From contig FOCC01000002.1 of the NCBI GenBank assembly GCA_900110005.1, forward strand, positions 147,279-211,278: a stretch of DNA of 64,000 nt, in the 5' to 3' direction. The notes below the pieces were generated by a model, which had not been told where the DNA came from, searched no databases, and saw only the letters and a program-made list of their open reading frames with translations. Of the stretch, positions 55,310 through 64,000 are shown in pieces; the stretch's first letter is position 1, and every line of letters starts with the position of its first letter. This DNA comes from Ligilactobacillus sp. WC1T17. GTDB lineage: Bacteria > Bacillota > Bacilli > Lactobacillales > Lactobacillaceae. The position numbers were made by a program, and so were the translations under genes.

Positions 55310-57427
55310 TTAAATTCCTTCTTCCATAACTTGCGCTTGTTGGCCATCAAATTCAGTTTTAGGTTTTTTGAGTACTAAGGCATATAAAGAAATAAGCAGT
55401 ACGAAAATAACCGCCAAAACATTCAGCCATGTATAATGGCCGCCGATAATCAATGAACTTTGATAAATCAATAAAGCAAATAAATAAGCCACTACCGTTT
55501 GATACGTTACCGCTCTAAGTGTCCAACGGTAATCCCCAAATTCCTTATTCATTGCTCCAATAGCTGCAAAACACGGTGCACACAACATATTAAACACCAA
55601 AAAGGCATAAGCTCCAAAATTAGAAAAATGACTTACCATTAACTGGTTGAAGACATGCGTACTTGGGTTGCCAAAGGTCACTTGAATCGTACTGATGCAA
55701 TTTTCCTTAGCAATCAACCCGGCAAAGATAGCCGCACAAGCATGCCAATCGCCAAAGCCCAATGGTTTAAATAAAGGTACGAATATGCTGCCGATTGTTT
55801 TTAGCACACTTTGTGATTGCGGAACAATCTGCATTTTATAATTAAAAGTCGATAAAAACCAAATCATTACTACCGAGGCAAAAATAATCGTACCCGCTTT
55901 TTTTACAAAGGCAATTGATCTTTCATAAGAGTAACGCAACACATTAGAAACCTTAGGCAGGTGATAAGCCGGCAACTCCATGACAAAAGGCTGCGTTGGA
56001 CCCGCAAAAAGACGCGTTTTTTTCAGGAAAATACCTGAACACACGACCGCAATCATGCCAATAAAATAGGCCGATGGCGCTACCCAGCTTTTCCCTTTAA
56101 AGAAAGTCCCAGCAATCAAACCGATAATGGTCAACTTAGCTGAACAAGGCATAAAAGTCGTCAGCATAATGGTCATTTTGCGGTCTTTTTCACTTTCAAT
56201 CGTCCGCGTTGACATCACCCCCGGCACACCACAGCCAGTCGAAATCAGCAAGGGAATAAATGATTTACCGGATAAGTTAAATTTGTGAAAAATGCGATCC
56301 ATCACAAAAGCGACCCGTGCAATATAACCACAATCTTCCAAAATACCTAAACACAAGAATAAAACTGCAATTTGCGGCAAAAAGCCTAAGACCGAACCAA
56401 CGCCACCAATGATACCGTCAATAATTAAACTCTTCATCCACGAAGCCACTTGCCAGCTATTAAGCAAGCTTTCAGCTGTATCAGGGATATATTTTCCAAA
56501 TAAAACATCGTTCACCCAGTCGGTTCCCATTGTCCCTAATGTTTGAATCGACAAATAATAAACTGCCCACATCACTAGTACAAAAATAGGTAATGCTAAA
56601 ATGCGATTTGTAACCACCAAATCAACATAATCGGATAAGGTCATCGCAAAATCATCTTTATCAATGACACACATATCGATAATTCGTGCCAAGTAATCAT
56701 AGCGCACATTGGCAATGATGCTTTCGCACTCATCATCAAAAATTTTTTCAGCCATTTGGATTAATTCGGTAATTTTAGCTTTACGACTCGCATCCAATTC
56801 GATTTGCTGCCAAATACGTTCATCTTTTTCAAAAAACTTAATGGCATAAAAACGAACGCTATCAGCCGGCACAATTCCCGTCAACTGCTCACCAATCATG
56901 GCTAAGGCTGATTCCAGGCGGTCATCATACTGCGGAAATTCATAAGCAGCAGGCTCATGTTGCATTAAAGTAATTAATTTATCCAAATTAGTCTTTTTTA
57001 AAGCACTGATACCAACCACTGGTACGCCTAACATATAAGCTAATTTTTTTAAATTAATCTTTTTGCCCTGCTTCTTGAGCAAATCCATCATATTGACCGC
57101 ACAAATCATCGGAATACCTGTTTCCATCAACTGTAAAGTCAAATATAAATTTCGTTCAAGGTTAGTTCCATCTAAAACATTGACGATAACGTCGGGACGC
57201 TGTTCAATTAAATATTTACGCGAAACCACCTCTTCTAAAGAATACGGCGAAAGCGAATAAATCCCCGGCAGGTCATCAATCACTACTTCAGGATGCTTTT
57301 TTAAAATTCCTGTTTTGCGTTCAACCGTAACTCCCGGCCAATTACCAACAAATTGATTGGATCCTGTCAAAGCATTAAAAAGTGTGGTTTTGCCACAATT
57401 GGCATTACCAGCAAGTGCTATTTTCAA
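55310..57427 (-). CDS. feoB: Ferrous iron transporter B
   Basis: A 705-aa Fe2+ permease with an N-terminal G domain (GNANCGKTTLFNALTG at 7-22, G3 DLPG, G4 NMMD) and a helical membrane region with two Gate/Nucleos-type repeats (including LISTGCGVPGVMSTRTIE). It overlaps feoA by 4 bases and is followed directly by the Cys-rich peptide gene. Probably repressed by Fur through the box upstream of feoA. Confidence 0.95.
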   Translation of the reverse strand: MKIALAGNANCGKTTLFNALTGSNQFVGNWPGVTVERKTGILKKHPEVVIDDLPGIYSLSPYSLEEVVSRKYLIEQRPDVIVNVLDGTNLERNLYLTLQLMETGIPMICAVNMMDLLKKQGKKINLKKLAYMLGVPVVGISALKKTNLDKLITLMQHEPAAYEFPQYDDRLESALAMIGEQLTGIVPADSVRFYAIKFFEKDERIWQQIELDASRKAKITELIQMAEKIFDDECESIIANVRYDYLARIIDMCVIDKDDFAMTLSDYVDLVVTNRILALPIFVLVMWAVYYLSIQTLGTMGTDWVNDVLFGKYIPDTAESLLNSWQVASWMKSLIIDGIIGGVGSVLGFLPQIAVLFLCLGILEDCGYIARVAFVMDRIFHKFNLSGKSFIPLLISTGCGVPGVMSTRTIESEKDRKMTIMLTTFMPCSAKLTIIGLIAGTFFKGKSWVAPSAYFIGMIAVVCSGIFLKKTRLFAGPTQPFVMELPAYHLPKVSNVLRYSYERSIAFVKKAGTIIFASVVMIWFLSTFNYKMQIVPQSQSVLKTIGSIFVPLFKPLGFGDWHACAAIFAGLIAKENCISTIQVTFGNPSTHVFNQLMVSHFSNFGAYAFLVFNMLCAPCFAAIGAMNKEFGDYRWTLRAVTYQTVVAYLFALLIYQSSLIIGGHYTWLNVLAVIFVLLISLYALVLKKPKTEFDGQQAQVMEEGI

Positions 57428-57903
57428 AATTCTTCCTCCTTAACCAAAATATTATGTGCTTCTTGTTTTCGCAAGGAAAGCTTATAACCTCGAAGGATTA
57501 ATTCCAAAGGGTCGCCCAAGGGTGCAACTTGTTTGACTGTCACCAAAGTATTTTTGGTTAAGCCCATATCCATTAAACGTCGCCGCAATTCTTTAGATCC
57601 GGTAATTTTGGCTACGACACAGGTCTTTTTTAAAGCTACTTCATCTAAAGAAATCAAGTCCTGTTCTTCTAAAGAATCAACATCCAAAATCTTAATACAA
57701 GCTCCCATTTGCTCACTCACAGCTAAACGTTGCCCCTGAAAATAAATCAACAAGCCGCTATTTGAGCTAGACGTTGCAATCACTGTAATAACTTTCCCTC
57801 TCAACATGCCTAATTCCGTTAAACGTCTCGTCAAGGCCTTACTGCCTTTGATTTCAGAAATAATATAACGCCCCTTGTGTTTAGCCTCTGCTAGCGTCGC
57901 CAT
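57424..57903 (-). CDS. feoA: FeoA with two tandem FeoA domains
   Basis: A 159-aa protein made of two FeoA (SH3-like) domains: about 1-74 (GSKALTRRLTELGMLRGK) and about 80-159 (GSKELRRRLMDMGLTKNT). Classic FeoA is one domain of about 75 residues. FeoA assists FeoB, probably by contacting its G domain. I start at 57903 (MATLAEAKHKG), with GAGGGG 7 bases upstream; the longer frame to 57978 would run through the Fur box. Confidence 0.9.
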   Translation of the reverse strand: MATLAEAKHKGRYIISEIKGSKALTRRLTELGMLRGKVITVIATSSSNSGLLIYFQGQRLAVSEQMGACIKILDVDSLEEQDLISLDEVALKKTCVVAKITGSKELRRRLMDMGLTKNTLVTVKQVAPLGDPLELILRGYKLSLRKQEAHNILVKEEEF

Positions 57904-57925
57904 TTGCCAGCCCCTCTTTTCTAAT

Positions 57926-57940
57926 TGAGAATCATTATCA
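57926..57940. promoter_or_regulatory. Fur box upstream of feoA
   Basis: TGAGAATCATTATCA matches the 7-1-7 Fur consensus TGATAATNATTATCA at 14 of 15 positions, just upstream of the feoA ribosome site. Confidence 0.8.
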
Positions 57941-57963
57941 TTTAAAATTAGAGTAACATAATA

Positions 57964-57994
57964 AACCCCCTTTAGCAAGACACTAAAGGGGGTT
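57964..57994 (-). terminator. Intrinsic terminator after galT
   Basis: AACCCCCTTTAG / CTAAAGGGGGTT, 12-bp stem with a 7-base loop. Confidence 0.8.
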
Positions 57995-58020
57995 ATTTAT
58001 AAAAATTAACTTATTAACTT

Positions 58021-59490
58021 TTAAACTAAACCAACACTTTGAACAAAACGCATGAAAGCTTCATGTCCTTGAGAATTACGCTTGTAAACGCCTGCATCTT
58101 CTAAGACGCGGGCAAAAACTTTACCGGTTTCTTGTTCAACAACATTTTTAATATTTTCTTCATTTAAGTTTTGATACCTAGCCTTCAATTCATCGGCCCA
58201 AACTTGGTGGTAAGCTTTTATTTCATTAGGCTGATCCAAAAGATATTTAGCTACTTCTTGCAATTCTACTTGCAGCCGTGGCGGTAAAATAGCTAAGCCC
58301 ATAACCTCAATTAAACCGATATTTTCTTTTTTAATGTGTTGTACATCTTGATGCGGATGGAAAATACCGTCAGGAAATTCGCCACTGGTTTGGTTATCTC
58401 TTAAAACCAAATCTAATTCATACCGTCCATCCCGCATACGGGCAATCGGTGTAATAGTATGGTGGCTTTCACCATCCGAAAAGGCCTTGATATTAACGCT
58501 AGTATCACTATAATCACGCCATTGAGCCAAAATTTTGGCAGCCAACTTAATTAATGGTTCACGCTTAGCTGAATTTAAACGAATAACCGACATCGGCCAT
58601 TTAACAATCCCTGCTTTAACTTCTTCAAAACCTTTAAAGGTAAAGGTATCTTCCAAAGCCGCCTTTTCCATGGCAAAGGTATGCCGTCCACCTTGGTAAT
58701 GTTCATGCGTTAAAATCGATCCACCCACAATTGGCAAATCAGCATTGCTACCTACAAAATAACCTGGGAATTTGGCAATAATGTCAAGCAAATTAGCAAA
58801 AGTACTTTCATTGATAACCATCGGTTCATGCTTCGTATCTAAGAAAATACAGTGTTCATTAAAGTAGGCATAAGGAGAATATTGGAATCCCCACGTATCT
58901 TGGCCTAAATTAAAGCAGATAATCCGGTGATTAGTCCGAGCAGGATGGTCTAACCGGCCATAATAGCCTTCATTTTCTAAACACAATTGGCATTTGGGAT
59001 AACCCGATGGCGCCATTTTTTTAGCTAAAGCAATCTGCTTAGGATCTTTTTCAGGCTTAGAAAGATTAATGGTGATTTCTAAATCACCGTAATCAGTCGG
59101 TGTTTTAAAGTAAATATTTTTAGCAATCGCTTTCGTTTTGATATAATCATTAGTTTTACTTAAAGCATAAAAGTCAGCAATCGCTTTAGCAGGGTCTTGT
59201 TGATAAATTTCATTGAATCTGCGATTGAGCACGCTTGGAATTGGCGTCACTAAATCCATTAATTCAGCTCCTAAATTATCTTTATGCGCTGCTAAATCAT
59301 CGATTTTTCCATTAGCACATGCTTGTTCTACTAAAAGATCCTTTAATTCAATCAAATCCATTTTATCACTTGCTTGCGTCTCGCATGTACCAGTTAAATG
59401 TAAAACATGATTATACAAATAAACTTGGTCTAAAGATGTATAATCTGACTGCGCAATAACTTGTTTTACAAAAGCTTCTATCAAATTCAC
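58021..59490 (-). CDS. galT: UDP-glucose-hexose-1-phosphate uridylyltransferase (class II)
   Basis: Leloir enzyme exchanging UMP between UDP-glucose and galactose 1-phosphate. The 489-aa length and motifs such as [16 protein letters not shown] and [12 protein letters not shown] fit the Gram-positive class II family, not the 350-aa E. coli type. It follows galK by 23 bases. No galE or galM is in the window. Confidence 0.94.
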   Translation of the reverse strand: MNLIEAFVKQVIAQSDYTSLDQVYLYNHVLHLTGTCETQASDKMDLIELKDLLVEQACANGKIDDLAAHKDNLGAELMDLVTPIPSVLNRRFNEIYQQDPAKAIADFYALSKTNDYIKTKAIAKNIYFKTPTDYGDLEITINLSKPEKDPKQIALAKKMAPSGYPKCQLCLENEGYYGRLDHPARTNHRIICFNLGQDTWGFQYSPYAYFNEHCIFLDTKHEPMVINESTFANLLDIIAKFPGYFVGSNADLPIVGGSILTHEHYQGGRHTFAMEKAALEDTFTFKGFEEVKAGIVKWPMSVIRLNSAKREPLIKLAAKILAQWRDYSDTSVNIKAFSDGESHHTITPIARMRDGRYELDLVLRDNQTSGEFPDGIFHPHQDVQHIKKENIGLIEVMGLAILPPRLQVELQEVAKYLLDQPNEIKAYHQVWADELKARYQNLNEENIKNVVEQETGKVFARVLEDAGVYKRNSQGHEAFMRFVQSVGLV

Positions 59491-59513
59491 TTTAACTCAC
59501 CAACTTTTCTTAA

Positions 59514-60680
59514 TTAATCTAATACACAAGTTCCATTAGCTACCTGAGCAATGTAAAATGACGGTGCATAACCAATTTTTTCAATATAAGCCTTGCCTAC
59601 ATTTTCTTTGAAGCTGTCAACACAGTCTTTAGCTACAATAGCAATACCACAGCCACCGAAGCCGGCACCTGTCATTCTAGCACCTAAAACCCCTGCTTGC
59701 TTCCAAGCAGTATGAGCCAAAGTATCTAATTCAACACCGGTAACTTCATAATCATGTTCAAGTGAAACATGAGAAGCATTGATTAGACGACCAAATTTAT
59801 CCAAATCGCCTGCCTCTAAAGCCCGTTCAGCTCGTAAAGTGCGTTGATTTTCCGACACAGCATGACGTGCCCGCTTCAAACGTGCTTCGTCTTCAATGAG
59901 GTAGCTGTATTCATCAAAAGTATCTTCATCCAATTCCCCTAAAGAGTTAATTGAAAGTTCTTGTTGCAATTCAGCCAAAGCCTTTTCACATTCAGTGCGG
60001 CGTTCATTGTATTTAGAATCAGCCAATTCCCGTTTCTTATTAGTATTCATAATAACAATTACGTTGTCCTTTAAGTCAAGCGGTACTGGTGTATATTCCA
60101 AAGTATTGGTATCTAATAACAAAGCTTTTCCTGCTTGACCCATTCCAATCGCAAATTGATCCATAATTCCAGAATTAACCCCAATGAAGTCATTTTCCGT
60201 CTTTTGACCTAACTTAACTAAGTCTAAGCGTTCAGTCTTCAATTGGAACAATTCTTGGCAAATAATACCGATTAATAATTCCAATGAAGAGGATGATGAA
60301 AGGCCTGAAGCATTAGGAATATTACCTTCAATGTAGACATCCATCCCTTGATTAACACTGTATCCGGCTTCATTCAAAAATTTAATCATGCCTTTAGCAT
60401 AGTTGGTCCAATTATCTTCAGCCTTATAAACTAAATCATCCAAAGATGTTTCGATAATACCTTTATCTTTAAAGTTAGCTGAATAAAAACGCAATTTACG
60501 GTCAGCCCTCTTCTTAGCAGCCCCATATGTTCCTAAAGTAATTGCACACGGAAAGACGTGACCACCATTGTAGTCCGTGTGTTCACCAATTAAATTAATC
60601 CGTCCTGGCGAGAAGAATGTTCCTTCTGGGTTTACTCCAAAAATATCATTAAATTTTGATACTAATTCTGCTTTTTCCAT
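59514..60680 (-). CDS. galK: Galactokinase
   Basis: Phosphorylates galactose at C1. The 388-aa GHMP kinase has the signature [15 protein letters not shown], the ATP motif [14 protein letters not shown] and the late [16 protein letters not shown]. It is the first gene of galK-galT, behind a CRE and repeated GalR-like elements. TGGAG precedes the ATG, within one of the repeats. Confidence 0.95.
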   Translation of the reverse strand: MEKAELVSKFNDIFGVNPEGTFFSPGRINLIGEHTDYNGGHVFPCAITLGTYGAAKKRADRKLRFYSANFKDKGIIETSLDDLVYKAEDNWTNYAKGMIKFLNEAGYSVNQGMDVYIEGNIPNASGLSSSSSLELLIGIICQELFQLKTERLDLVKLGQKTENDFIGVNSGIMDQFAIGMGQAGKALLLDTNTLEYTPVPLDLKDNVIVIMNTNKKRELADSKYNERRTECEKALAELQQELSINSLGELDEDTFDEYSYLIEDEARLKRARHAVSENQRTLRAERALEAGDLDKFGRLINASHVSLEHDYEVTGVELDTLAHTAWKQAGVLGARMTGAGFGGCGIAIVAKDCVDSFKENVGKAYIEKIGYAPSFYIAQVANGTCVLD

Positions 60681-60695
60681 AATTTTTCAACTCCA

Positions 60696-60788
60696 TTAGT
60701 AAATATCTTTTTTCTACTCTTTAACTTTACTATGTTTTACTAAATTATGCAAGCGCTATTTTTAGTAAATTTTGTTTTTTTAGTAAAA
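60696..60788 (-). promoter_or_regulatory. gal control region: CRE and repeated TTTAGTAAA motifs
   Basis: ATGCAAGCGCTATTT (60747-60761) matches 13 of 15 positions of the CRE consensus on the plus strand. TTTACTAAA (60736-60744) and TTTAGTAAA (60761-60769) form an inverted pair around it, with further copies at 60696-60703 and 60779-60787. TTGCAT (60747-60752) and TAAAGT (60724-60729) on the minus strand, 17 bases apart, are the likely promoter, so the CRE overlaps the -35. The repeated motif is a candidate GalR operator. Confidence 0.6.
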
Positions 60789-60791
60789 TAA

Positions 60792-60815
60792 AAAAGAGGC
60801 TTAAAAGCCTCTTTT
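60792..60815 (-). terminator. Intrinsic terminator after brnQ
   Basis: AAAAGAGGC / GCCTCTTTT stem with a TTAAAA loop; T-rich minus-strand tail. Confidence 0.85.
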
Positions 60816-60820
60816 AGTAT

Positions 60821-62203
60821 TTAATCTTCTGCTTCAACTATCACCTTTTGTTTTCCGGCTAAATGATAGCGATACACCAACAAGCCAAAGCTAAAACCTA
60901 AAATAGCCGGAATCAGCCACGATAAACCTAAGTCGGCTAACGGCAAATACGAACGCAACGTCAAAAGGCTCTTTCCCATAGCACTTTGTGTAACTAAACT
61001 TGGTGCAGCTGCCACCATATCTAAAAAGGCCGGAATAAACGTCATAACAATAGTTGTTAAGTAAACAAAGCTGTTTTTCTTAAAAAAGCTAGAGAAAACA
61101 GATAAGAAAATCAAGACCATTGCCAGTGGATATAAAAACATTAAAATCGGCGTTGACCAGGAAATGATTTGTGCTAAACCAACATTAGCTGTTAAGAAGG
61201 AGGCAAAACTTGATAAAAATAGCCATTGATGGTAGCTGACTTTAGGAAAATGCTTATGGAAATCCTGCGCAAAAGCTGCTACTAAGCCAACTGCCGTCGT
61301 TAAACAAGTCAGTGTAATCAAAACAGCCAAAAAGGCTTGACCAATTACACCAGCATATGCATTAACTAATTGAGAAAAAGCTACCCCTCCATCAGCGGAA
61401 ACCTTGAATTCTCCAAGCGACATTGCTCCCGTAACGATTAACAGCAGATAGATAACAGCCACAGCCGACATACCGACAAGGCCAGCCTTAGCTGTTACCT
61501 TAGCAACAGAAGCAGGTTTCTTATACCCCATTGATTTTACAGCTGTAACTACCGTAACTCCAAAAGCCAAGCCAGCTAAAGCATCTAACGTGTTATACCC
61601 TTCTAAAAAGCCGTTAATAAAGGCCCCATTATTATAAGCAGAAGTTGCAGCCACTTTCATCGGGTTGCCTAAAGGATGTAAGAAAGCAACGGTAAAGAAT
61701 AAAAAGAGTAGGGCTAAAAAAATGGGATTTAATAATTTACCTAAATTAGAAACAATCTTGCTTTCGGTATATGAAATTAAAAAAGCAATTGTAAAAAAGA
61801 TGGCTGAAAAAATTAATAAAGCAGGTGTTTGGAATTTAGCGGGAATTAATGGTGCAAAACCGACCGCAAAAGAAACCGTCGCTGTTCTGGGTGTACCAAA
61901 TAAAGGACCGATTGTAGCATGGATCAAAACCATGAAAACTAACGCAAAACTAGGTCCCAAAGGCAGACCAATATCATATACCCCTCTAGATTTGGTCAGA
62001 GCAATCGCTAAAACAGACATTAGCGGAAGCAGCACCCCCGTCACTAAAAAGCCTAAAGCCGCGGGTAACCAATGTTGACCTGAAAGCTGGCCTAAATGCA
62101 ACGGAAAAATCAAATTGCCTGCCCCAAAAAATAAGGCAAACAGCATTGAAGCAACTAAAAGATAGTCTTTAACAGTTAATTTTTTTTCAGTTAAATCTTT
62201 CAT
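60821..62203 (-). CDS. brnQ: Branched-chain amino acid carrier (BrnQ/LIV-II)
   Basis: A 460-aa cation-coupled symporter for Leu, Ile and Val with about twelve membrane helices. The N-terminal LLVASMLFALFFGAGNLIFP is the family hallmark. AGAGG lies 7 bases before the ATG. A T-box leader of about 290 nt precedes it, so expression should rise when a cognate tRNA is uncharged, probably tRNA-Ile. Confidence 0.95.
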   Translation of the reverse strand: MKDLTEKKLTVKDYLLVASMLFALFFGAGNLIFPLHLGQLSGQHWLPAALGFLVTGVLLPLMSVLAIALTKSRGVYDIGLPLGPSFALVFMVLIHATIGPLFGTPRTATVSFAVGFAPLIPAKFQTPALLIFSAIFFTIAFLISYTESKIVSNLGKLLNPIFLALLFLFFTVAFLHPLGNPMKVAATSAYNNGAFINGFLEGYNTLDALAGLAFGVTVVTAVKSMGYKKPASVAKVTAKAGLVGMSAVAVIYLLLIVTGAMSLGEFKVSADGGVAFSQLVNAYAGVIGQAFLAVLITLTCLTTAVGLVAAFAQDFHKHFPKVSYHQWLFLSSFASFLTANVGLAQIISWSTPILMFLYPLAMVLIFLSVFSSFFKKNSFVYLTTIVMTFIPAFLDMVAAAPSLVTQSAMGKSLLTLRSYLPLADLGLSWLIPAILGFSFGLLVYRYHLAGKQKVIVEAED

Positions 62204-62261
62204 TATATAACCTCTTCTCTAAAGCTTTGAAATCAAAAGCGAACTATTTTTCCGGAAAAAA

Positions 62262-62555
62262 AATCCCTGAGCTGCCTACTGCAACTCAGGGACGCTAAAT
62301 GCGTGGTACCACCCTACATTTTTAGCTATATCACTATAACTAACTTTCACGTGCAGCCTAGCCTAAAGCTAAGCGATACGCTAACACGATAATGGGTGTC
62401 ACCACTGAACCTTACTATGAGTCATCAATTCAGGCCAATACTCGAAAGTGATTTTCACAAAACATCAACTTACCCTCTCTCACCAATTAGGGCTCGCTTT
62501 AAGCTTCAACTTTGCTACTCTTCTTTCTCAATGCGTTCGTATATGATTTTCTATG
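62262..62555 (-). ncRNA. T-box riboswitch, probable Ile specifier
   Basis: The minus strand has the T-box core GGGTGGTACCACGC (62314-62301) and then a terminator TCCCTGAG / CTCAGGGA (62292-62264) with eight T. Upstream are Stem I features: AGCGAGCCC, GGTGAGAG and GTGAAAATCAC. In the last element the codon ATC (62452-62450) followed by A sits where specifier codons lie, giving Ile. The specifier is inferred from position, without folding. Confidence 0.85.
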
Positions 62556-62561
62556 TACTTG

Positions 62562-62590
62562 ATTATAGAGACATTGCTTAAGCAAGTCAA
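62562..62590 (-). promoter_or_regulatory. Promoter of the brnQ T-box transcript
   Basis: TTGACT (62585-62590), 17 bases, TATAAT (62562-62567). The stretch 62591-62748 beyond it is A/T-rich without recognisable features. Confidence 0.8.
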
Positions 62591-62748
62591 GTAATATTTT
62601 AATTTTTTCATTTTTTTATCATAATTGCGAATTAATCGTGTTTATCTTCAATATTAGCCATAAAAAATTCACTTATTTGCTTTTTATCATGAGGAAAGAT
62701 TTAAATTAATATTATTATTTTTATCATTAAACTAATAATATATAAAAA

Positions 62749-62772
62749 AAGAGCTTGCTACTGCAAGCTCTT
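62749..62772 (-). terminator. Terminator of the rrn-tRNA transcript
   Basis: AAGAGCTTGC / GCAAGCTCTT with a TACT loop, followed on the minus strand by seven T. Confidence 0.85.
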
Positions 62773-62777
62773 AAAAA

Positions 62778-62862
62778 TACCGGTGATCGGGGTCGAACCG
62801 ATACGTCCTCAACGGACACTGGATTTTGAGTCCAGCGCGTCTGCCAATTCCGCCACACCGGC
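62778..62862 (-). tRNA. tRNA-Leu (CAA)
   Basis: 85-nt class II tRNA with a long variable arm; anticodon loop CTCAAAA between CTGGA and TCCAG. CCA is not encoded. Last tRNA before the terminator. Confidence 0.93.
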
Positions 62863-62900
62863 ATAATCACCAAGACTAGCCGCACAAGTCAAGCGACTAA

Positions 62901-62971
62901 AGGCGGTAACCGGAATCGAACCGGTGATGAAGGTTTTGCAGACCTCTGCCTTACCGCTTGGCTATACCGCC
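62901..62971 (-). tRNA. tRNA-Cys (GCA)
   Basis: 71-nt cloverleaf; anticodon loop CTGCAAA; discriminator T, usual for tRNA-Cys. Confidence 0.94.
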
Positions 62972-63001
62972 ATAGATATTAAAAAAAGAGGAAACCTCTA
63001 A

Positions 63002-63073
63002 TTGGGGTAACTGGATTCGAACCAGTGCATGACGGTACCAAAAACCGTTGCCTTACCGCTTGGCTATACCCCA
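63002..63073 (-). tRNA. tRNA-Gln (TTG)
   Basis: 72-nt cloverleaf; anticodon loop TTTTGGT; acceptor TGGGGTA with TACCCCA. Confidence 0.93.
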
Positions 63074-63078
63074 ATAAA

Positions 63079-63153
63079 GGGCGGTAGGTGGGAATCGAAC
63101 CCACGCGTGCCGGAGCCACAATCCGGTGCGTTAACCACTTCGCCACTACCGCC
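63079..63153 (-). tRNA. tRNA-His (GTG)
   Basis: Anticodon loop TTGTGGC in CCGGA/TCCGG; acceptor GGCGGTA with TACCGCC and C73. Confidence 0.94.
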
Positions 63154-63160
63154 ATCATGG

Positions 63161-63231
63161 CAGGGATAGTAGGAATCGAACCCACACTGACGGTTTTGGA
63201 GACCGTAGTTCTACCTTTAAACTATATCCCT
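63161..63231 (-). tRNA. tRNA-Trp (CCA)
   Basis: 71-nt cloverleaf; anticodon loop CTCCAAA; discriminator G. Confidence 0.94.
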
Positions 63232-63240
63232 ATCATGCAA

Positions 63241-63323
63241 TGGAAGGGAGTGGATTCGAACCACCGAACCCGAAGGAGCGGATTTACAGTCCGCCGCGTT
63301 TAGCCAGACTTCGCTACCCTTCC
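63241..63323 (-). tRNA. tRNA-Tyr (GTA)
   Basis: 83-nt class II tRNA; anticodon loop CTGTAAA; acceptor GGAAGGG with CCCTTCC. Confidence 0.94.
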
Positions 63324-63327
63324 ATGG

Positions 63328-63400
63328 TGGCGCGGGACGGAATCGAACCGCCGACACAAGGAGCTTCAATCCTTTGCTCTACCGACTGAGCTACCGAGCC
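63328..63400 (-). tRNA. tRNA-Phe (GAA) with acceptor mismatch
   Basis: 73-nt cloverleaf; anticodon loop TTGAAGC in AAGGA/TCCTT. The acceptor GGCTCGG faces CCGCGCC, leaving a U4-C69 mismatch; the Bacillus subtilis form reads CCGAGCC here. Confidence 0.9.
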
Positions 63401-63450
63401 ACAATGTTGATAATAATAAATATTAACTTATATGCGCTATTGAAACGCAA

Positions 63451-63523
63451 CGGTCCTAGCCGGATTTGAACCGGCGATCTCCTGCGTGACAGGCAGGCGT
63501 GATAACCCCTACACCATAGGACC
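63451..63523 (-). tRNA. tRNA-Asp (GTC)
   Basis: 73-nt cloverleaf; anticodon loop CTGTCAC; acceptor GGTCCTA with TAGGACC and G73. Confidence 0.94.
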
Positions 63524-63533
63524 ATGGAATAAG

Positions 63534-63606
63534 TGGAGGATACAGGGCTCGAACCTGTGACCCTCTGCTTGTAAGGCAGACGCTCTCCCAACTGAGCTAA
63601 TCCTCC
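63534..63606 (-). tRNA. tRNA-Val (TAC)
   Basis: 73-nt cloverleaf; anticodon loop CTTACAA; acceptor GGAGGAT with ATCCTCC. Confidence 0.94.
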
Positions 63607-63611
63607 AAAAG

Positions 63612-63683
63612 TGACCCGTACGGGATTTGAACCCATGTTACCGCCGTGAAAGGGCGGTGTCTTAACCACTTGACCAACGGGCC
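63612..63683 (-). tRNA. tRNA-Glu (TTC)
   Basis: 72-nt cloverleaf; anticodon loop CTTTCAC; acceptor GGCCCGT with ACGGGTC (one G-U pair). Confidence 0.94.
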
Positions 63684-63693
63684 ATAACAGCAA

Positions 63694-63784
63694 CGGAGAG
63701 TGAGGGATTCGAACCCTCGAAGGAGGTCATTACCCCCTTACATGATTTCCAATCATGCTCCTTCGGCCTCTCGGACAACTCTCC
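63694..63784 (-). tRNA. tRNA-Ser (GGA)
   Basis: 91-nt class II tRNA with a long variable arm; anticodon loop TTGGAAA in CATGA/TCATG. Confidence 0.94.
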
Positions 63785-63794
63785 ATTTATTAAA

Positions 63795-63867
63795 CTCCGG
63801 CAGGCGGACTCGAACCGTCGACAGCCTGATTAACAGTCAGGTGCTCTACCAACTGAGCTATGCCGGA
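63795..63867 (-). tRNA. tRNA-Asn (GTT)
   Basis: 73-nt cloverleaf; anticodon loop CTGTTAA; acceptor TCCGGCA with TGCCGGA. First tRNA after the 5S gene. Confidence 0.94.
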
Positions 63868-63875
63868 ATAATAAC

Positions 63876-63995
<120 letters not shown>

Positions 63996-64000
63996 ATTTA

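Noticed and set aside
61665..62078. Plus-strand open frame of 137 codons opposite brnQ
   Set aside because: Antisense to a clear transporter gene. The Lys/Pro-rich translation mirrors hydrophobic codons of brnQ; there is no independent support.
63391..63693. Minus-strand 100-codon frame across the tRNA cluster
   Set aside because: The translation is simply tRNA genes read as codons (Phe, Asp, Val, Glu); a similar frame at 62979-63185 is rejected for the same reason.

Overview
The window looks like a chromosomal segment of a low-GC Gram-positive bacterium of the Lactobacillales, most likely Lactobacillaceae. Evidence is the low GC content, strong GGAGG ribosome sites, lactic-acid-bacterial proteins (CoiA, MecA, Spx, SpxH, RelQ, class II GalT), the cinA-recA-rny and pgsA-rodZ-ymfI-ymfH-ymfF neighbourhoods, and a 5S rRNA followed by a long tRNA cluster without encoded CCA ends. 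I cannot fix the genus. A fragment of a chemotaxis receptor hints at motile ancestry. Most genes lie on the minus strand.

Layout. 1-10.5 kb: purine synthesis in two minus-strand operons, purC-S-Q-L-F-M (leaving the window on the left) and purE-K-B, separated by a ROK kinase with its own CcpA-type site; both operons carry CGAACATT PurBox elements. 10.6-17.1 kb: a deoxynucleoside kinase, a small membrane protein, a KtrB/KtrA potassium system, an unrecognised 468-aa protein and a PucR-type regulator. 17.2-19.3 kb: pssA-psd-PAP2, a phosphatidylethanolamine-type lipid cassette that is unusual for lactobacilli. 19.3-21.7 kb: a decay zone with four broken genes around an intact DUF1304 gene and a large palindrome. 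21.7-34 kb: rny, recA, cinA, pgsA, rodZ, ymfI, two M16 peptidases, ftsK and trmL, the last preceded by a probable small RNA or attenuated leader.

34-48 kb: rlmA, ybaK, guaC, an orphan sorbitol-PTS IIA-like protein without its catalytic His, a lactonase, cutC, mgtE, then the stress and competence neighbourhood rluA-nadK-relQ / spxH / pepF / coiA / mecA / spx. 48-53 kb: the anaerobic ribonucleotide reductase nrdD-nrdG under two NrdR boxes, a UPF0340 gene and amt. 53-62 kb: pckA, the ferrous iron system feoA(tandem)-feoB-Cys-rich peptide under a Fur box, galK-galT under a CRE and GalR-like repeats, and brnQ under an isoleucine-type T-box. 62.7-64 kb: twelve tRNA genes and 5S rRNA, the 3' end of an rrn operon entering from the right.

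How it fits together: many units have recognisable control elements (PurR, CcpA, NrdR, Fur, LexA, T-box), so the segment reads as ordinary core metabolism controlled by nutrients. The least explained parts are the lipid cassette, the trmL leader, the His-less IIA protein and the decay zone. All calls come from reading the sequence; no database search was run.
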